Assembly: GCA_910579175.1 (NCBI GenBank)
Contig: CAJTTB010000022.1
Location: 1-45,465, forward strand
DNA: 45,465 bases
Reading direction: 5' to 3'
Origin: an uncultured Oscillospiraceae bacterium
GTDB taxonomy: Bacteria; Bacillota; Clostridia; Oscillospirales; Ruminococcaceae
The translations under genes were made by a program, and so were the position numbers. Positions 7,483 to 17,054 of the stretch are shown piece by piece. Below the pieces are notes generated by a model. The model was given only the letters and a program-made list of their open reading frames with translations, was not told where the DNA came from and did no database searches. Position 1 is the stretch's first letter, and each line of letters begins with the position of its first letter.

Positions 7483-10400
7483 ATGGCAAAAAAAACTGCA
7501 TTGACAAAAGATATTTTCCGGGAAATCTGGAAGACAAAAAATCGATTTCTTTCTATTTTCACCATCATTGCTCTGGGCACTGGTTTTTTTACTGGCATTA
7601 AGGTGACCTGCCCTGATATGAAATTGACAGCCGCCAATTATTATCAAGATACCAATCTAATGGATGCAAAACTACTTTCCACCTATGGGGTTACACAGGA
7701 AGATATTGATGTCTTTGCTACGCGTGAAGATATCAATGAAGTGATGCCAGCATATTCCGTAGATGCCATTGCCAATCCCAATCGTGAAGATGAACTGATT
7801 GTCAAGGTCATGTCGTATCAAGACAATACCATCAATCGACCTGTATTGCTAGAAGGCAGATTGCCCCAGACTTCTGGAGAATGTGTCGTAGAACAAAAAG
7901 TATTTACACCAGATAACTTTGTCATTGGACAGACCATTGAGATTGCCTCAGGAACCGATGAACCGATTTCAGATACACTGAAAACAAATCAATATACCAT
8001 TGTAGGGGTGGTACAATCATCCTTGTATGTCAATTTTGAACGCGGAAGCACCTCTTTGGGAAATGGCTCTATTGATAGTTTTATCATGGTTCCTGCTGAT
8101 GATTTTCAGTTAGAAGTTTATACAGAATTGTATCTAAAACTAAACGGAGCAGAAAATTTAGATCCCTTTACCGATGATTATGATGATTTTGTTTCCAATC
8201 AATTAGAAGAACTAGAAACAGTTACCGATCAGCGCGGACAAGCTCGCTATGACGAAATTCTGCAAGAGGCACAAACAAAACTACAAGATGGCAGACAAGA
8301 GTTAGAAGAGGCAAAGCAAACACAGCAGCAACAACTTGCTGATGCAAAAGCAAAGCTAGACGACGCAAAAGCACAACTGGAATCTGGGCAGATAGAACTT
8401 GACCAACAAAAGCAAAATTATCAACAGACTATTACATCAGCACAACAACAATTGGACAATGGGTCAGCACAACTTGCTCAAGCAGAACAGGAATTGAATG
8501 CGAAACAACAACAGTATGAAACTTCAATTGTCCAGGGGCAACAACAACTTAATGACGGATATGCGCAATTGACAGCTGCCATGCAACAGTTGGATATCCA
8601 GCGACAGCAATTGGACGCATTGCCTCCAGAACAGGCAGAAGCAGCAAAGCAACAACTTGATATGCAGCAACAACAACTCGATATGCAGAGACTACAATTG
8701 GACGAACAAGCTGCTGTATTGGCTTCTGAAAAAGAGAGCGGCAAGCAACAACTAGACGCAGCAAGACAACAACTACAACAACAAAAAGAGACCCTACAAC
8801 AACAGAGAAATCAACTGGAAACGCAAAAACAAACTGCGCCACAACAATTTGAAGAGGCACAAAAAAACATTGATGACGGCTGGGAAGAATATCAAAGTTC
8901 TTTACAGACGTTTGAACAGGAAAAAGCAGATTCTGATCAAAAGATTGCCGACGCAGAAAAAGAACTACAACAGAGCGAAGCAGATTTAAACGACCTAGCA
9001 CTTCCAAAATGGTATTTGTTTGACCGCAGTCATAACCCTGGATACAGCAGTTATGGAATCGATGCAGAGCGTGTGGACAATGTTGCTAAAATCTTCCCAT
9101 TGTTTTTTATCTTGGTTGCAATGCTGGTTTGTTTGACAACGATGACCCGCATGGTAGAGGAACACCGCACCCAAATCGGAACCTTTAAAGCACTGGGATA
9201 TAGTAAGCGTTTGATTGTTTCAAAATATGTCATCTATTCCGCTTTGGCAAGTTTACTTGGCAGTATCTTTGGTATCTTAATCTGTTCCAAACTCTTTCCA
9301 ATGGTTATCTTTGACGCCTACCGCATTATGTATGTTATGCCAGATTTAATCGCTCCATTTCCACTAGGTTATACGTTGCTCAGTACCATTGTCGCTTTAC
9401 TCTGTACCTCTGTAGCCTCCTTTATCTCTTGTTACGCTGTGTTGATTTCCCAGCCGGCGCAACTTATGCGCCCAAAGGCTCCACCAGCTGGTAAAAAAAT
9501 TTTATTGGAATGTCTTCCAAGCCTTTGGTCAAAGTTTAGCTTTTTATATAAGGTGACTTTGCGCAATATCTTTCGCTATAAAAAGCGCATATCTGTTACA
9601 ATCATTGGAATCGCTGGTTGTACCGCTCTCATGGTAACTGGATTTGGACTACAAAATGCTATTTCCTCCATCGTGCCAAAACAGTTTGATGAAATTTTTA
9701 TCTATGACTCCATCATTGCCATAGAGGATCATCTAAAACAAGAAGAGATAGATATAGTTTCCCAAACATTGACACAACATAAGTCGATTGAAAGCCATCT
9801 ATATACATTGCAAAAATCTATTGATGCTTCCAGTGGTGATGGTATTTACAATGTGACATTGTTTGTGCCACAGGACAGTCAAGTACTGACCAACTATGTT
9901 GTATTAAGAGAACGCATTGGTCAAAAGGCACTTTCTTTGGATAACAGTGGAGTAATTATCAATGAAAAGTTGGCAAAATTGCTGGACTTATCCGTGGGCG
10001 ATAACATTGAATTGGCAAATGACAACGGTGGTACCCTCCCAGTAAAGATTTCAGCAATCACGGAAAATTACACCATGAATTTTATTTATATGTCCCCTAT
10101 CCTTTATCAAGAGTGCTTTGGCGATGAACCTGTATTTAATACCGTTGTATTAAACCTAAATACCACCGATCAACAACAATTAGACCAATTGTCCGTTGAC
10201 TTAATTGGAAATGAATATATTTTGGGTATTTCCTTTACAGATGACAACGGACAAAGTTTTGAAGACATGGTATCCAGCTTAAATTATATTGTATTAATTA
10301 TCATTATCTCAGCAGGTGTTTTGGCATTTGTTGTACTTTATAACCTGACCAATGTCAACATTGCAGAACGCAGTCGGGAACTTGCCACCATTAAAGTATT

Positions 10401-10680
10401 GGGATTTTTTGACCGCGAGGTTTCCGCCTATATTTATCGTGAAAATATCTTTTGTACCATCTTTGGTATCCTGTTTGGTTTGGTCGGCGGCATATTTTTA
10501 GAAAACTTTGTCGTCTCCACTGCTGAAGTGGATGTTGTGATGTTTACTCCAGGCATCAATTTTGCTAGTTTTTTATTTTCTGGTATCTTGACCCTACTAT
10601 TCACATTTATCGTTAATTTTGTCATGTTTTTTAAACTAAAGAAATTGGATATGGTGGAAAGTTTAAAATCCATTGAATAA
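7483..10680 (+). CDS. FtsX-like ABC permease with Gln-rich extracellular coiled coil
   Basis: 1065 residues. One membrane helix near residues 20-42 (FLSIFTIIALGTGFFTGI) is followed by a MacB-like extracytoplasmic domain to about 250. Residues about 255-505 form a very long Gln/Ala/Leu-rich coiled coil of QQQLxxAxxQLxxxxxxL repeats. A first FtsX core follows with three helices (about 535-660; FFILVAMLVCLTTMTRMVEEHR and GTFKALGYSK), then a linker and helix at about 700-720, a second extracytoplasmic domain (to about 920) and a second FtsX core (about 930-1060; ATIKVLGFFDREV). The architecture resembles large Bacillota permeases paired with MacB-type ATPases. AAAGGA precedes the start. The coiled coil could span the wall or bridge to a partner; that is inference. 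Confidence 0.9.
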   Translation: MAKKTALTKDIFREIWKTKNRFLSIFTIIALGTGFFTGIKVTCPDMKLTAANYYQDTNLMDAKLLSTYGVTQEDIDVFATREDINEVMPAYSVDAIANPNREDELIVKVMSYQDNTINRPVLLEGRLPQTSGECVVEQKVFTPDNFVIGQTIEIASGTDEPISDTLKTNQYTIVGVVQSSLYVNFERGSTSLGNGSIDSFIMVPADDFQLEVYTELYLKLNGAENLDPFTDDYDDFVSNQLEELETVTDQRGQARYDEILQEAQTKLQDGRQELEEAKQTQQQQLADAKAKLDDAKAQLESGQIELDQQKQNYQQTITSAQQQLDNGSAQLAQAEQELNAKQQQYETSIVQGQQQLNDGYAQLTAAMQQLDIQRQQLDALPPEQAEAAKQQLDMQQQQLDMQRLQLDEQAAVLASEKESGKQQLDAARQQLQQQKETLQQQRNQLETQKQTAPQQFEEAQKNIDDGWEEYQSSLQTFEQEKADSDQKIADAEKELQQSEADLNDLALPKWYLFDRSHNPGYSSYGIDAERVDNVAKIFPLFFILVAMLVCLTTMTRMVEEHRTQIGTFKALGYSKRLIVSKYVIYSALASLLGSIFGILICSKLFPMVIFDAYRIMYVMPDLIAPFPLGYTLLSTIVALLCTSVASFISCYAVLISQPAQLMRPKAPPAGKKILLECLPSLWSKFSFLYKVTLRNIFRYKKRISVTIIGIAGCTALMVTGFGLQNAISSIVPKQFDEIFIYDSIIAIEDHLKQEEIDIVSQTLTQHKSIESHLYTLQKSIDASSGDGIYNVTLFVPQDSQVLTNYVVLRERIGQKALSLDNSGVIINEKLAKLLDLSVGDNIELANDNGGTLPVKISAITENYTMNFIYMSPILYQECFGDEPVFNTVVLNLNTTDQQQLDQLSVDLIGNEYILGISFTDDNGQSFEDMVSSLNYIVLIIIISAGVLAFVVLYNLTNVNIAERSRELATIKVLGFFDREVSAYIYRENIFCTIFGILFGLVGGIFLENFVVSTAEVDVVMFTPGINFASFLFSGILTLLFTFIVNFVMFFKLKKLDMVESLKSIE

Positions 10681-10759
10681 TTGATGATAAAATATCTTCC
10701 TTTTTAGATCAGTGTTGCTTAATGACGTTTATAAAATCACTTATCAAAATATCCAAAAT

Positions 10760-10787
10760 CGGGAGCCACCTTTATAGACGGCTCCCG
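10760..10787 (-). terminator. Hairpin between convergent genes
   Basis: An 8-bp GC-rich stem (10760-10767 with 10780-10787). Only the minus strand has a T-rich tail, so it best serves the membrane protein at 10804, though it may also end the plus-strand ABC operon. Confidence 0.5.
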
Positions 10788-10803
10788 TATCAATTGGAAG
10801 TTA

Positions 10804-11253
10804 TCAAATTATAAAATTCACGATTCCATAGATCAAATGGCAGATTGTAAAAGCTAAAATTGGAATCATTGCGATTTTGTTCTTTCTATCAATGGCAAAA
10901 AATAAAAAGGCTGCACAGGGTAATATTGTCAATCCCAATATTATTATCACATTTGCGATTCCAACATAATAAACTATCCAACTGATAAAGTACAACAAAC
11001 AACAACCTGCCACTATAATCATAAAAGGAGTTACACACAGTTTTTTACTTTCTCTATTTGTAAAAATACATAAGGAAACGACCATCAATACTTGACATAT
11101 AGAAGCGATTGTATCCATCTTTTCTGTCACTGAATTGACTCTTAATATATCATTTGGCGCGGGGATAACAAACCAAATAAAATTCGGTATCATCATAATT
11201 AAAAATAACAGTAGTCCCCAAATCTCAAAGCCCAATTTATATTTTTTTAACAT
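10804..11253 (-). CDS. Small multi-pass membrane protein, unknown function
   Basis: 149 residues with about five hydrophobic helices: residues 12-34, 48-64, 72-96, 98-120 and 126-147. A short positively charged loop (FTNRESKKLC) and DRKNK suggest a cytoplasmic side. No catalytic motif is seen, and I do not recognise the family beyond a generic integral membrane protein of Clostridia. It is a single-gene unit facing the ABC operon, with a hairpin after its stop. The start at 11253 (MLKKYKLGFEIWG) is the first ATG of a hydrophobic N terminus; no strong ribosome site is visible. Confidence 0.6.
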   Translation of the reverse strand: MLKKYKLGFEIWGLLLFLIMMIPNFIWFVIPAPNDILRVNSVTEKMDTIASICQVLMVVSLCIFTNRESKKLCVTPFMIIVAGCCLLYFISWIVYYVGIANVIIILGLTILPCAAFLFFAIDRKNKIAMIPILAFTICHLIYGIVNFII

Positions 11254-11625
11254 CTAGATTATCTCCATAAATTCCGATTTTTGACGCTCTGATTATAGCA
11301 TGAATTTTGTTCCTATTCAATCTGTTTTAGTGAAATGAAAAAATATTCTTTGTCCTTCCGTGAACCGCCAACCAAGTTGGCTACTTCATTATAAAAAAAT
11401 ACCTGTTCTTTATAAAGAGCAGGTATTTTTTACATCATAATCTCAAATAGATTATCAAAAGACACCACGTTTTACATTGTTCAGATAGAATAAGAGCATC
11501 AGGCATGTTGCCATAACCGTATAAAAATCTGATACAATCCATGCCAAATGGTGTTTTCATATACTTTACTTTCTAATGTTTATCAGTCAAATCTCTCAAA
11601 CACTTATCCTACATTTCGGTACTAT
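11254..11625. other. 372-nt intergenic region
   Basis: It holds the terminator at 11394-11431 and, on the minus strand at 11455-11556, a short open stretch that reads like one hydrophobic helix and a basic tail (FYTVMATCLMLLFYLNN). That stretch has no start codon with a ribosome site and a stop just upstream, so it is perhaps the remains of a membrane-protein gene. Nothing else is recognised. Confidence 0.4.
11394..11431 (-). terminator. Bidirectional terminator, 19-bp arms
   Basis: The two 19-nt arms are complementary apart from one G.T pair, with A-run and T-run on the outer ends. It is downstream of the pentapeptide-repeat gene on the minus strand. Confidence 0.75.
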
Positions 11626-12228
11626 TTAAACAATCACATCCGCTCCAATGCTTTGGGCAATGTAAACCGCTTGTTGCAGGTCAATTTTAGTCTGTTGTAA
11701 CATAATATTTTTAAATGAAATGCCATCCAAACGACTTCCCTGCAAATCGGTTTGAAACAAGACCGCTCCTTGAAACAAAGATTTTGATAAATTGCTGTTT
11801 CGTAGTTTGGTATTGGTGAGATTGGAACTCCTAAAATCCGCATTTTGAAAAGAACTATTTGACAGATCCATTTTGCTAAGGTCACAATTGTGAAAGCTGC
11901 AAAAGTCATAAACTCCTTCTGATAAAACTAGACCGGCAGTTGTGCTATTTGTAAAATGGGTTCCAGTGCATTTGCATTCTTGAAACTCAGCCGAAAATAA
12001 GTTGACATTATAAAGTTTGCAATTGATAAAAGCACTTCTTAAATGTTTTGAATGATTTAATCTTGCCAATGTAAAATCACAGTTGATAAACTGACAACGT
12101 ATGGTATTAAATTCTTCCAGATCACAATGGCGAAAACAACAATTTTTAAATAAAGATTTTTCCAATGTTTCTTCAGAGAAACATTCACCGGAAAAATCGC
12201 AATTTTCATATTCTTGATAAGAGTCCAT
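11626..12228 (-). CDS. Pentapeptide-repeat protein
   Basis: 200 residues made almost entirely of A(D/N)LXX-type pentapeptides, for example CDFTLARLNHSKHLRSAFIN, then CDLSKMDLSNSSFQNADF, and TNTKLRNSNLSKSLFQGAV. These build a right-handed quadrilateral beta helix. The length, the break in the middle and the ending LQQAVYIAQSIGADVIV resemble Qnr/McbG-type gyrase-protecting pentapeptide proteins, but the same scaffold serves other roles, so quinolone protection is only a possibility. It begins 18 nt after the stop of the membrane permease gene and may be the last gene of that operon. Confidence 0.8.
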   Translation of the reverse strand: MDSYQEYENCDFSGECFSEETLEKSLFKNCCFRHCDLEEFNTIRCQFINCDFTLARLNHSKHLRSAFINCKLYNVNLFSAEFQECKCTGTHFTNSTTAGLVLSEGVYDFCSFHNCDLSKMDLSNSSFQNADFRSSNLTNTKLRNSNLSKSLFQGAVLFQTDLQGSRLDGISFKNIMLQQTKIDLQQAVYIAQSIGADVIV

Positions 12229-12246
12229 CCTAACAATTCCTTTTTA

Positions 12247-13887
12247 TCATGATTTCATTCGAAAATTTTTTGGGGCATAGCGATAAACCAAGTACAGTGC
12301 TACAACTATATAAAGAATTGTCGCAACCAATACGAGCCAAGTAAAGTTTTTTGGCGTGCTATCCATCTGCAAACAGATATAACATCCGAAATATACAATG
12401 CCATTGATGATGTTAAAAAATGGATTTTTCATCGCCAAATCGGTGGTATATGGCTGAAATACATAATATAAAAACAGATGATGTACTGAGAAAAAGACAG
12501 ATAGACAAAGAATGGTCAACATAAATAGCACCATATCGATTGGCGCCCAAGAAATTTGGCAGATCATAGAAAGTACCCCAATACCCACACAAATCTCCGC
12601 TGCAATGATAATATTTAACTTGATTATCTGAAGCAAGCGAATTTTAAAATTTTGGAGTAACACATTTCGCTCTCGATAATAAGCATAGCGCAATAAACTG
12701 ATATCACAGTTGTTAAACATGGCACGACAAACGCGATCTCCAATGGAAATTACATACATAATAAAGACAAATACAGGAAGGGACTGCGGAAGATAGCTAA
12801 CCACAGCAGCAGAAACTTCTGGAATGATCAATGACACTACAACAACAATGATAAAGCAAATTCCAATGATAAACAATCTGGTTCGAACTGGTTCATAAAT
12901 CATTCGGCGATGGCGTGCAAAAAACAGTGCATTTAGATATTCATAACCTGTTTTATGAGAAAATTGTTTACTGATATCTGGATTAAAATCACTATCTTTT
13001 AATTTGACATCTTTAAAACGCGCCTGATTGGTCGTTTCTTTTACAGTTTGATAGGACTGTGTTTTTAAGATTTTTGAAAATAGTTGCTTGTAATGTGGGA
13101 ATTTTACAAGATAAATGATAGCCAACACATATAGTCCCACCAAAATCAATAGGAATAATAAATGATAGGTGAGATTAAACGCAATGATGGCAATTTGAAA
13201 AACAGTTTGAGAAGTAGCATATAACACGATAGGAAAATATGCACCAGCACAACCAATTAGGATAATCCCTCCTGAAACATACCACTTTTCAAATAGTTTC
13301 AATTGAGTATGTTGATAAATCCACAAATGAATCATTTCACCAACCAGATGTGCCATCACAATCAACAAAGTCAACCATATACAATAACCGGCAGAAATAT
13401 CATATAAAGCACCAAATAGCAGTACAAAAGGTAACAATCCAATCAGGTCTTTTAATTGTTTGGTTAGTATTGAACACAAAGCAAATTGTTTTGCCGGAAT
13501 ATGCATCAGTTTGATACATATGTATTTAAAAGGTTTATTTTCCAGTAAATTAGAATTTCCCAAAGAACCGATGAAGATATTTAAAAACAGCAAAATATTA
13601 GAAAAATAAATTAAAAGCATGCTGTTGGATATCTCTTCTGTTATCAATTGCAACGGAAGAAATAATACCAAAAACAGGTAAATTCCTTTGTATAAAAAGT
13701 TTTTGAGTACTTGCCAAAGACCAATTAAAATCGTAGCTGCTAACTTTAAATCTCCAAAACCATAGGCGGAATCAGGCAACATCGTTCCAATAACAGGAAT
13801 GCGTCGAAAGTAGTAAATAAGTTGGTTGAGTGTTAAACAACAGTTTATACGAAATAATGTTACAAGGGTATTGATCATCTTATTCAT
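12247..13887 (-). CDS. ABC-2-like membrane permease of an exporter pair
   Basis: 546 residues with roughly a dozen hydrophobic helices in two halves, joined by a hydrophilic segment at about 280-320 (KDVKLKDSDFNPDISKQ). It has no ATPase motifs. It directly follows an ABC ATPase gene, overlapping it by 8 nt, so it is the membrane subunit. The start at ATG 13887-13885 is preferred because AAAGGA lies about 8 nt upstream; the ATG at 13896 falls inside that ribosome site. The family resembles uncharacterised large permeases that partner with CcmA-type ATPases in Bacillota, often for bacteriocin export or self-protection. The substrate is unknown. Confidence 0.75.
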   Translation of the reverse strand: MNKMINTLVTLFRINCCLTLNQLIYYFRRIPVIGTMLPDSAYGFGDLKLAATILIGLWQVLKNFLYKGIYLFLVLFLPLQLITEEISNSMLLIYFSNILLFLNIFIGSLGNSNLLENKPFKYICIKLMHIPAKQFALCSILTKQLKDLIGLLPFVLLFGALYDISAGYCIWLTLLIVMAHLVGEMIHLWIYQHTQLKLFEKWYVSGGIILIGCAGAYFPIVLYATSQTVFQIAIIAFNLTYHLLFLLILVGLYVLAIIYLVKFPHYKQLFSKILKTQSYQTVKETTNQARFKDVKLKDSDFNPDISKQFSHKTGYEYLNALFFARHRRMIYEPVRTRLFIIGICFIIVVVVSLIIPEVSAAVVSYLPQSLPVFVFIMYVISIGDRVCRAMFNNCDISLLRYAYYRERNVLLQNFKIRLLQIIKLNIIIAAEICVGIGVLSMICQISWAPIDMVLFMLTILCLSVFFSVHHLFLYYVFQPYTTDLAMKNPFFNIINGIVYFGCYICLQMDSTPKNFTWLVLVATILYIVVALYLVYRYAPKNFRMKS

Positions 13888-14590
13888 CTTCAACATCCTT
13901 TAATATCTTGATAATTTCCGTCTCAAACTCAGGACTTTTGAGCATATGGTTATCCACTTTTTGAAGATTTCCTTGATGTAATACCACGATTTCATCACAC
14001 AAATCAGAAGCAAGCTGCAAAATATGGGTAGAAAAAATCAGTATATGATCTTTTTTGATTTCCTTTAGCAGATTTTTCATCTCCAATGCCACCACAACAT
14101 CAAAAGAGGTCAATGGTTCGTCTAATAAAATGACTGGGGGCTTTGCAATCATAAAACACAACATCTGTAATTTGTTTTTCATACCATGCGAATATCCATG
14201 AATCAGACGATGACGATCTTCTGGCTCAATTCTTATCAATTCAAAATAATCCTCAATGGTCTTTGATTTATCAACTTTATCCTGATTGATATCAATAAAA
14301 AACTTTAAAAACTCATATCCTGTTAAAAATTCAGGAAGGATTGGAGTTGCAAACACATAGCCAACCTGTTCATCGGTCAATGGGGCAAAATTTCCAGATA
14401 TCTCCAATTGGACAGTACCCTGTTCTGGAGATTGCTCTCCGCTCAGACAATTAAACAAGGTGGTTTTTCCAGCTCCGTTTCTTCCCAACAAGCCATAAAT
14501 TTTTCCCTTTTCAAAAGTAAAAGTAGCATCTTTTAAAACTTGTTTGGTGCCAAACGACTTTTGAATATGCTCTAGTAATAATTTCATCAT
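13880..14590 (-). CDS. ABC transporter ATP-binding protein (CcmA type)
   Basis: 236 residues with Walker A GRNGAGKTT near residues 36-44, the Q-loop region VGYVFATPILPEFLTGYEF, a signature changed to YSHGMKNKLQ (for LSGGQ), Walker B VILLDEPLTSFD and the H-loop FSTHI. The SxGMKxKL signature is usual for CcmA-like exporter ATPases. A double ATG opens the gene, with AAAGGG 8 nt before the second. It is the first gene of the ATPase-permease(-pentapeptide) operon on the minus strand. Confidence 0.9.
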   Translation of the reverse strand: MMKLLLEHIQKSFGTKQVLKDATFTFEKGKIYGLLGRNGAGKTTLFNCLSGEQSPEQGTVQLEISGNFAPLTDEQVGYVFATPILPEFLTGYEFLKFFIDINQDKVDKSKTIEDYFELIRIEPEDRHRLIHGYSHGMKNKLQMLCFMIAKPPVILLDEPLTSFDVVVALEMKNLLKEIKKDHILIFSTHILQLASDLCDEIVVLHQGNLQKVDNHMLKSPEFETEIIKILKDVEDE

Positions 14591-14718
14591 GAATACCCTT
14601 TCTTATGCCATAGACAACACACTACTATTAGAAGAGACAATATCATTTGCACATCAAACAGTTTCTTCCAATTCAAAAAGATACATGACAATTCGTGATT
14701 TGCTCTTTCATCATTGTA

Positions 14719-14748
14719 ATCATATCATATATTCTATCATTATCCCAA
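14719..14748 (-). promoter_or_regulatory. Candidate promoter of the ABC exporter operon
   Basis: Minus-strand TTGGGA (14748-14743), an 18-nt spacer and TATGAT (14724-14719). An inverted repeat AAAACGGAAAT / ATTTCCCGTTTT (14747-14782) abuts the -35 and could be an operator. Confidence 0.4.
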
Positions 14749-15048
14749 AACGGAAATAGATAGGATTATAATTTCCCGTTTTTGTGGTTGTCTTATGATT
14801 TTCTACATTTATAAAATATCATCAACCACACTACGTTAAAACAATTATTTGATGAAATCCTTTAAACGCCTTGTCTATCAGTTTAAAACTGTTAAGCTCA
14901 TTTACAAATAAAATAAATACTTCTTATCAAGATTTGTATCACGGAAAAAATAAATTTTTATGATATCTATTGACAAAGATCATGCCATCTAAAATAGCTT
15001 TGTCTAAGTAAGGGAGTTCAAATACAAACAATTATCATACAGTTACAA

Positions 15049-15072
15049 GCCCACGACTTTTCAGTCGTGGGT
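15049..15072. mobile_element. IS200/IS605-like terminal hairpin (orphan end)
   Basis: A 9-bp perfect GC-rich stem CCCACGACT / AGTCGTGGG with a TTTC loop, set in ACAAG...GTGGTTTACA. This matches my memory of the subterminal hairpins of IS200/IS605 (tnpB-type) elements that TnpA recognises. No tnpA or tnpB is nearby, so it is a solitary end or palindrome-associated mini-element. There is no T-run, which argues against a terminator. Confidence 0.5.
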
Positions 15073-15136
15073 GGTTTACATTTATTCGATAGATTGATAC
15101 TGTGATTGAATGATATAGAAATTACCTGATGTCGGT

Positions 15137-16846
15137 TTATAAAATGGTTTCTTTTCCTTTTAAATGGAAAGCGCTTACCAATTGGTTGAGTATCTGAGAT
15201 TGACCAGATAATTCTTCACTGGCAGCAGCACTTTCTTCTGAAGTAGCTGAATTGGTCTGTACAACATTGGAAATTTGATCAATTCCAACAGTAATCTCTG
15301 AGATAGAAGCCGCTTGTTGTTTACTTGCTTGTGAAATCAAATTAATGATCTTAGCAGTTTCTTCGGTACTTGTTACAGCGTGTAATAAATATTCAGCCGT
15401 TTCTCCAGCGATTTTCGTTCCACGTTCTACCGCTTGAATAGAACTGTGAATCAAAGCAGCAGTATTCTGAGAAGCCTCTGCACTCTTGCTCGCAAGATTT
15501 CTCACCTCATCGGCTACCACAGCAAATCCCTTGCCTGCAACACCTGCTCTTGCTGCCTCAACAGCTGCATTCAGTGCCAAAATATTGGTTTGGAACGCGA
15601 TATCTTCGATGGTGTTGATGATTTTTTCAATCTCGTGAGAGCTCTTTGTAATATCGGACATTGCCTCTATCATTTCCTGCATCTTTTGATTGCTTACGGT
15701 CATTTGAGAACCAACGTCCTCAGCTTTTTGACTTGCCTGTTGTGCATTCTGGGCATTGCTTTTGACCTGTGTTGCAATCTCGTTGATAGATGCGGATAAT
15801 TGTTGTACAGAACTTGCCTGTTCTGTAGCGCCCTGTGCCAAAGCTTGAGCACCGCTTGCCACCTGATTAGAACCATTTGCCACCTGACTAGAACAGGTGC
15901 TAATTTGAATCATGGTATGATTTAAGCGCTCTGCAATTCCCTCAAAGGAAACAAGTAGTGGTTGAAATTCTCCAATATACTCTTGTTTGCAAACAGATTG
16001 TACAGTAAAATCTCCTGCTGCCATCTTTGCAAGAAATTGATTTTCATCACTGATAATCGCCTTTAACTTATGGGAAAGTTCACGCATTTGATTGGCTAAG
16101 GTACCCAATTCGTCCTTTGATTCATAATGAATCTCAACTTCTAAATCTCCTTGCGCTATCCTTAGAGCAGCCTGTTCAATTTCCTGAACTGGAATGCGAA
16201 TTCCACGAACAATGATAATAGAAAAAACACAACCGACGACAAGGACAATGAAAAGGAGTATTGCCATGGCAATGATTGCAATCCAATACATTTTGGTTGA
16301 ATGAGCAACGGAATTATCCGCACCATCTGTATTGTATTGAATAACCGTTTCCAGTGAATTAATCACAACATTATAAGTTTCTTCTGCTTCTAATTTTAAA
16401 ATCTTTTCCGCTTCATTGTATTGCCCTTGTTCTGCCAAACTGATGATTCTCTCATGTTCTTGTAAGTATGTAGCCCAATTGCTCTTGACTGCATTAAAAA
16501 TGGTTCGGTTTTCTGGCTGTGTAACCGTTTTTTCATAATTGGAAAAGATGGTTTCAATCTTATTTTTTAAAAGGTCAAGTTCTGCTTGACGTTCTGTATG
16601 ATTTTCTTTGGTACGTGTGGAAAGGTAACTGAATTCATTTAAACGAAAATCAGTAATCAAAGTGCTAGAGTTTCGGATGGCATCTACTGCTGGTAACCAA
16701 TTATGAGCAACTTGAATATTGGTTGCGTTCATATTATTTACCAAAATAAATGATAAGCCTCCAATCGTCAATAAGCTAAATAAAGAAATAAAAATTAAAA
16801 TAAATAACTTTGAACGAATTTTTAAATTTCGGATGATGTTGATCAT
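15137..16846 (-). CDS. Methyl-accepting chemotaxis protein
   Basis: 569 residues. Transmembrane helix 1 is at about 12-34, an extracellular four-helix-bundle (4HB-MCP type) sensor at about 35-185, and helix 2 at about 187-213. A HAMP domain (about 214-266; IRIPVQEIEQAALRIAQGDLEV) and a second HAMP-like helix pair follow, then the cytoplasmic signalling coiled coil. The hairpin tip IINTIEDIAFQTNILALNAA, then VEAARAGVAGKGFAVVADEV, is the CheA/CheW-binding region and is intact. Glu/Gln-containing methylation sites (ATEQASSVQQLSAS, TSEESAAASEELS) flank it. The protein should report a small extracellular ligand to the flagellar motor. It is a single-gene unit. Confidence 0.93.
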   Translation of the reverse strand: MINIIRNLKIRSKLFILIFISLFSLLTIGGLSFILVNNMNATNIQVAHNWLPAVDAIRNSSTLITDFRLNEFSYLSTRTKENHTERQAELDLLKNKIETIFSNYEKTVTQPENRTIFNAVKSNWATYLQEHERIISLAEQGQYNEAEKILKLEAEETYNVVINSLETVIQYNTDGADNSVAHSTKMYWIAIIAMAILLFIVLVVGCVFSIIIVRGIRIPVQEIEQAALRIAQGDLEVEIHYESKDELGTLANQMRELSHKLKAIISDENQFLAKMAAGDFTVQSVCKQEYIGEFQPLLVSFEGIAERLNHTMIQISTCSSQVANGSNQVASGAQALAQGATEQASSVQQLSASINEIATQVKSNAQNAQQASQKAEDVGSQMTVSNQKMQEMIEAMSDITKSSHEIEKIINTIEDIAFQTNILALNAAVEAARAGVAGKGFAVVADEVRNLASKSAEASQNTAALIHSSIQAVERGTKIAGETAEYLLHAVTSTEETAKIINLISQASKQQAASISEITVGIDQISNVVQTNSATSEESAAASEELSGQSQILNQLVSAFHLKGKETIL

Positions 16847-17025
16847 GTTAAGATACCCCTCTCATTTACCACACGCTTATGATGCAATTAATAACCTATA
16901 TGAAACCTTATCCTCAAACAAGAATAGGTCTATTACCACATTGATATCATATGTCCAGAAAATCACAAATGGCTGCTCGTTTGACTTCATCCAGATAGGT
17001 TTAAAACGATATTTCCTATATAAAT

Positions 17026-17054
17026 AATATATAATATTGTACTTAAAAAGTCAA
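17026..17054 (-). promoter_or_regulatory. Promoter of the chemoreceptor gene
   Basis: Minus-strand TTGACT (17054-17049), a 17-nt spacer and TATATT (17031-17026). It leaves a leader of about 170 nt before the ATG at 16846. I looked for a c-di-GMP riboswitch in it and could not make one out. Confidence 0.65.

Larger units (their letters stand above)
14591..15136. other. 546-nt intergenic region
   Basis: AT-rich and non-coding. It contains a candidate minus-strand promoter (14719-14748), an inverted repeat (14747-14782), an isolated TTGACA at 14970 without a matching -10, and the IS200/IS605-like hairpin at 15049-15072. No other gene is visible. Confidence 0.6.

Noticed and set aside
8478..9007. 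Cys/Ser-rich minus-strand frames
   Set aside because: They arise from reading the CAA/CAG-rich coiled-coil part of the FtsX permease backwards.
16847..17020. c-di-GMP riboswitch in the chemoreceptor leader
   Set aside because: The ~170-nt leader suggested one, but the conserved core and receptor loops are not present.
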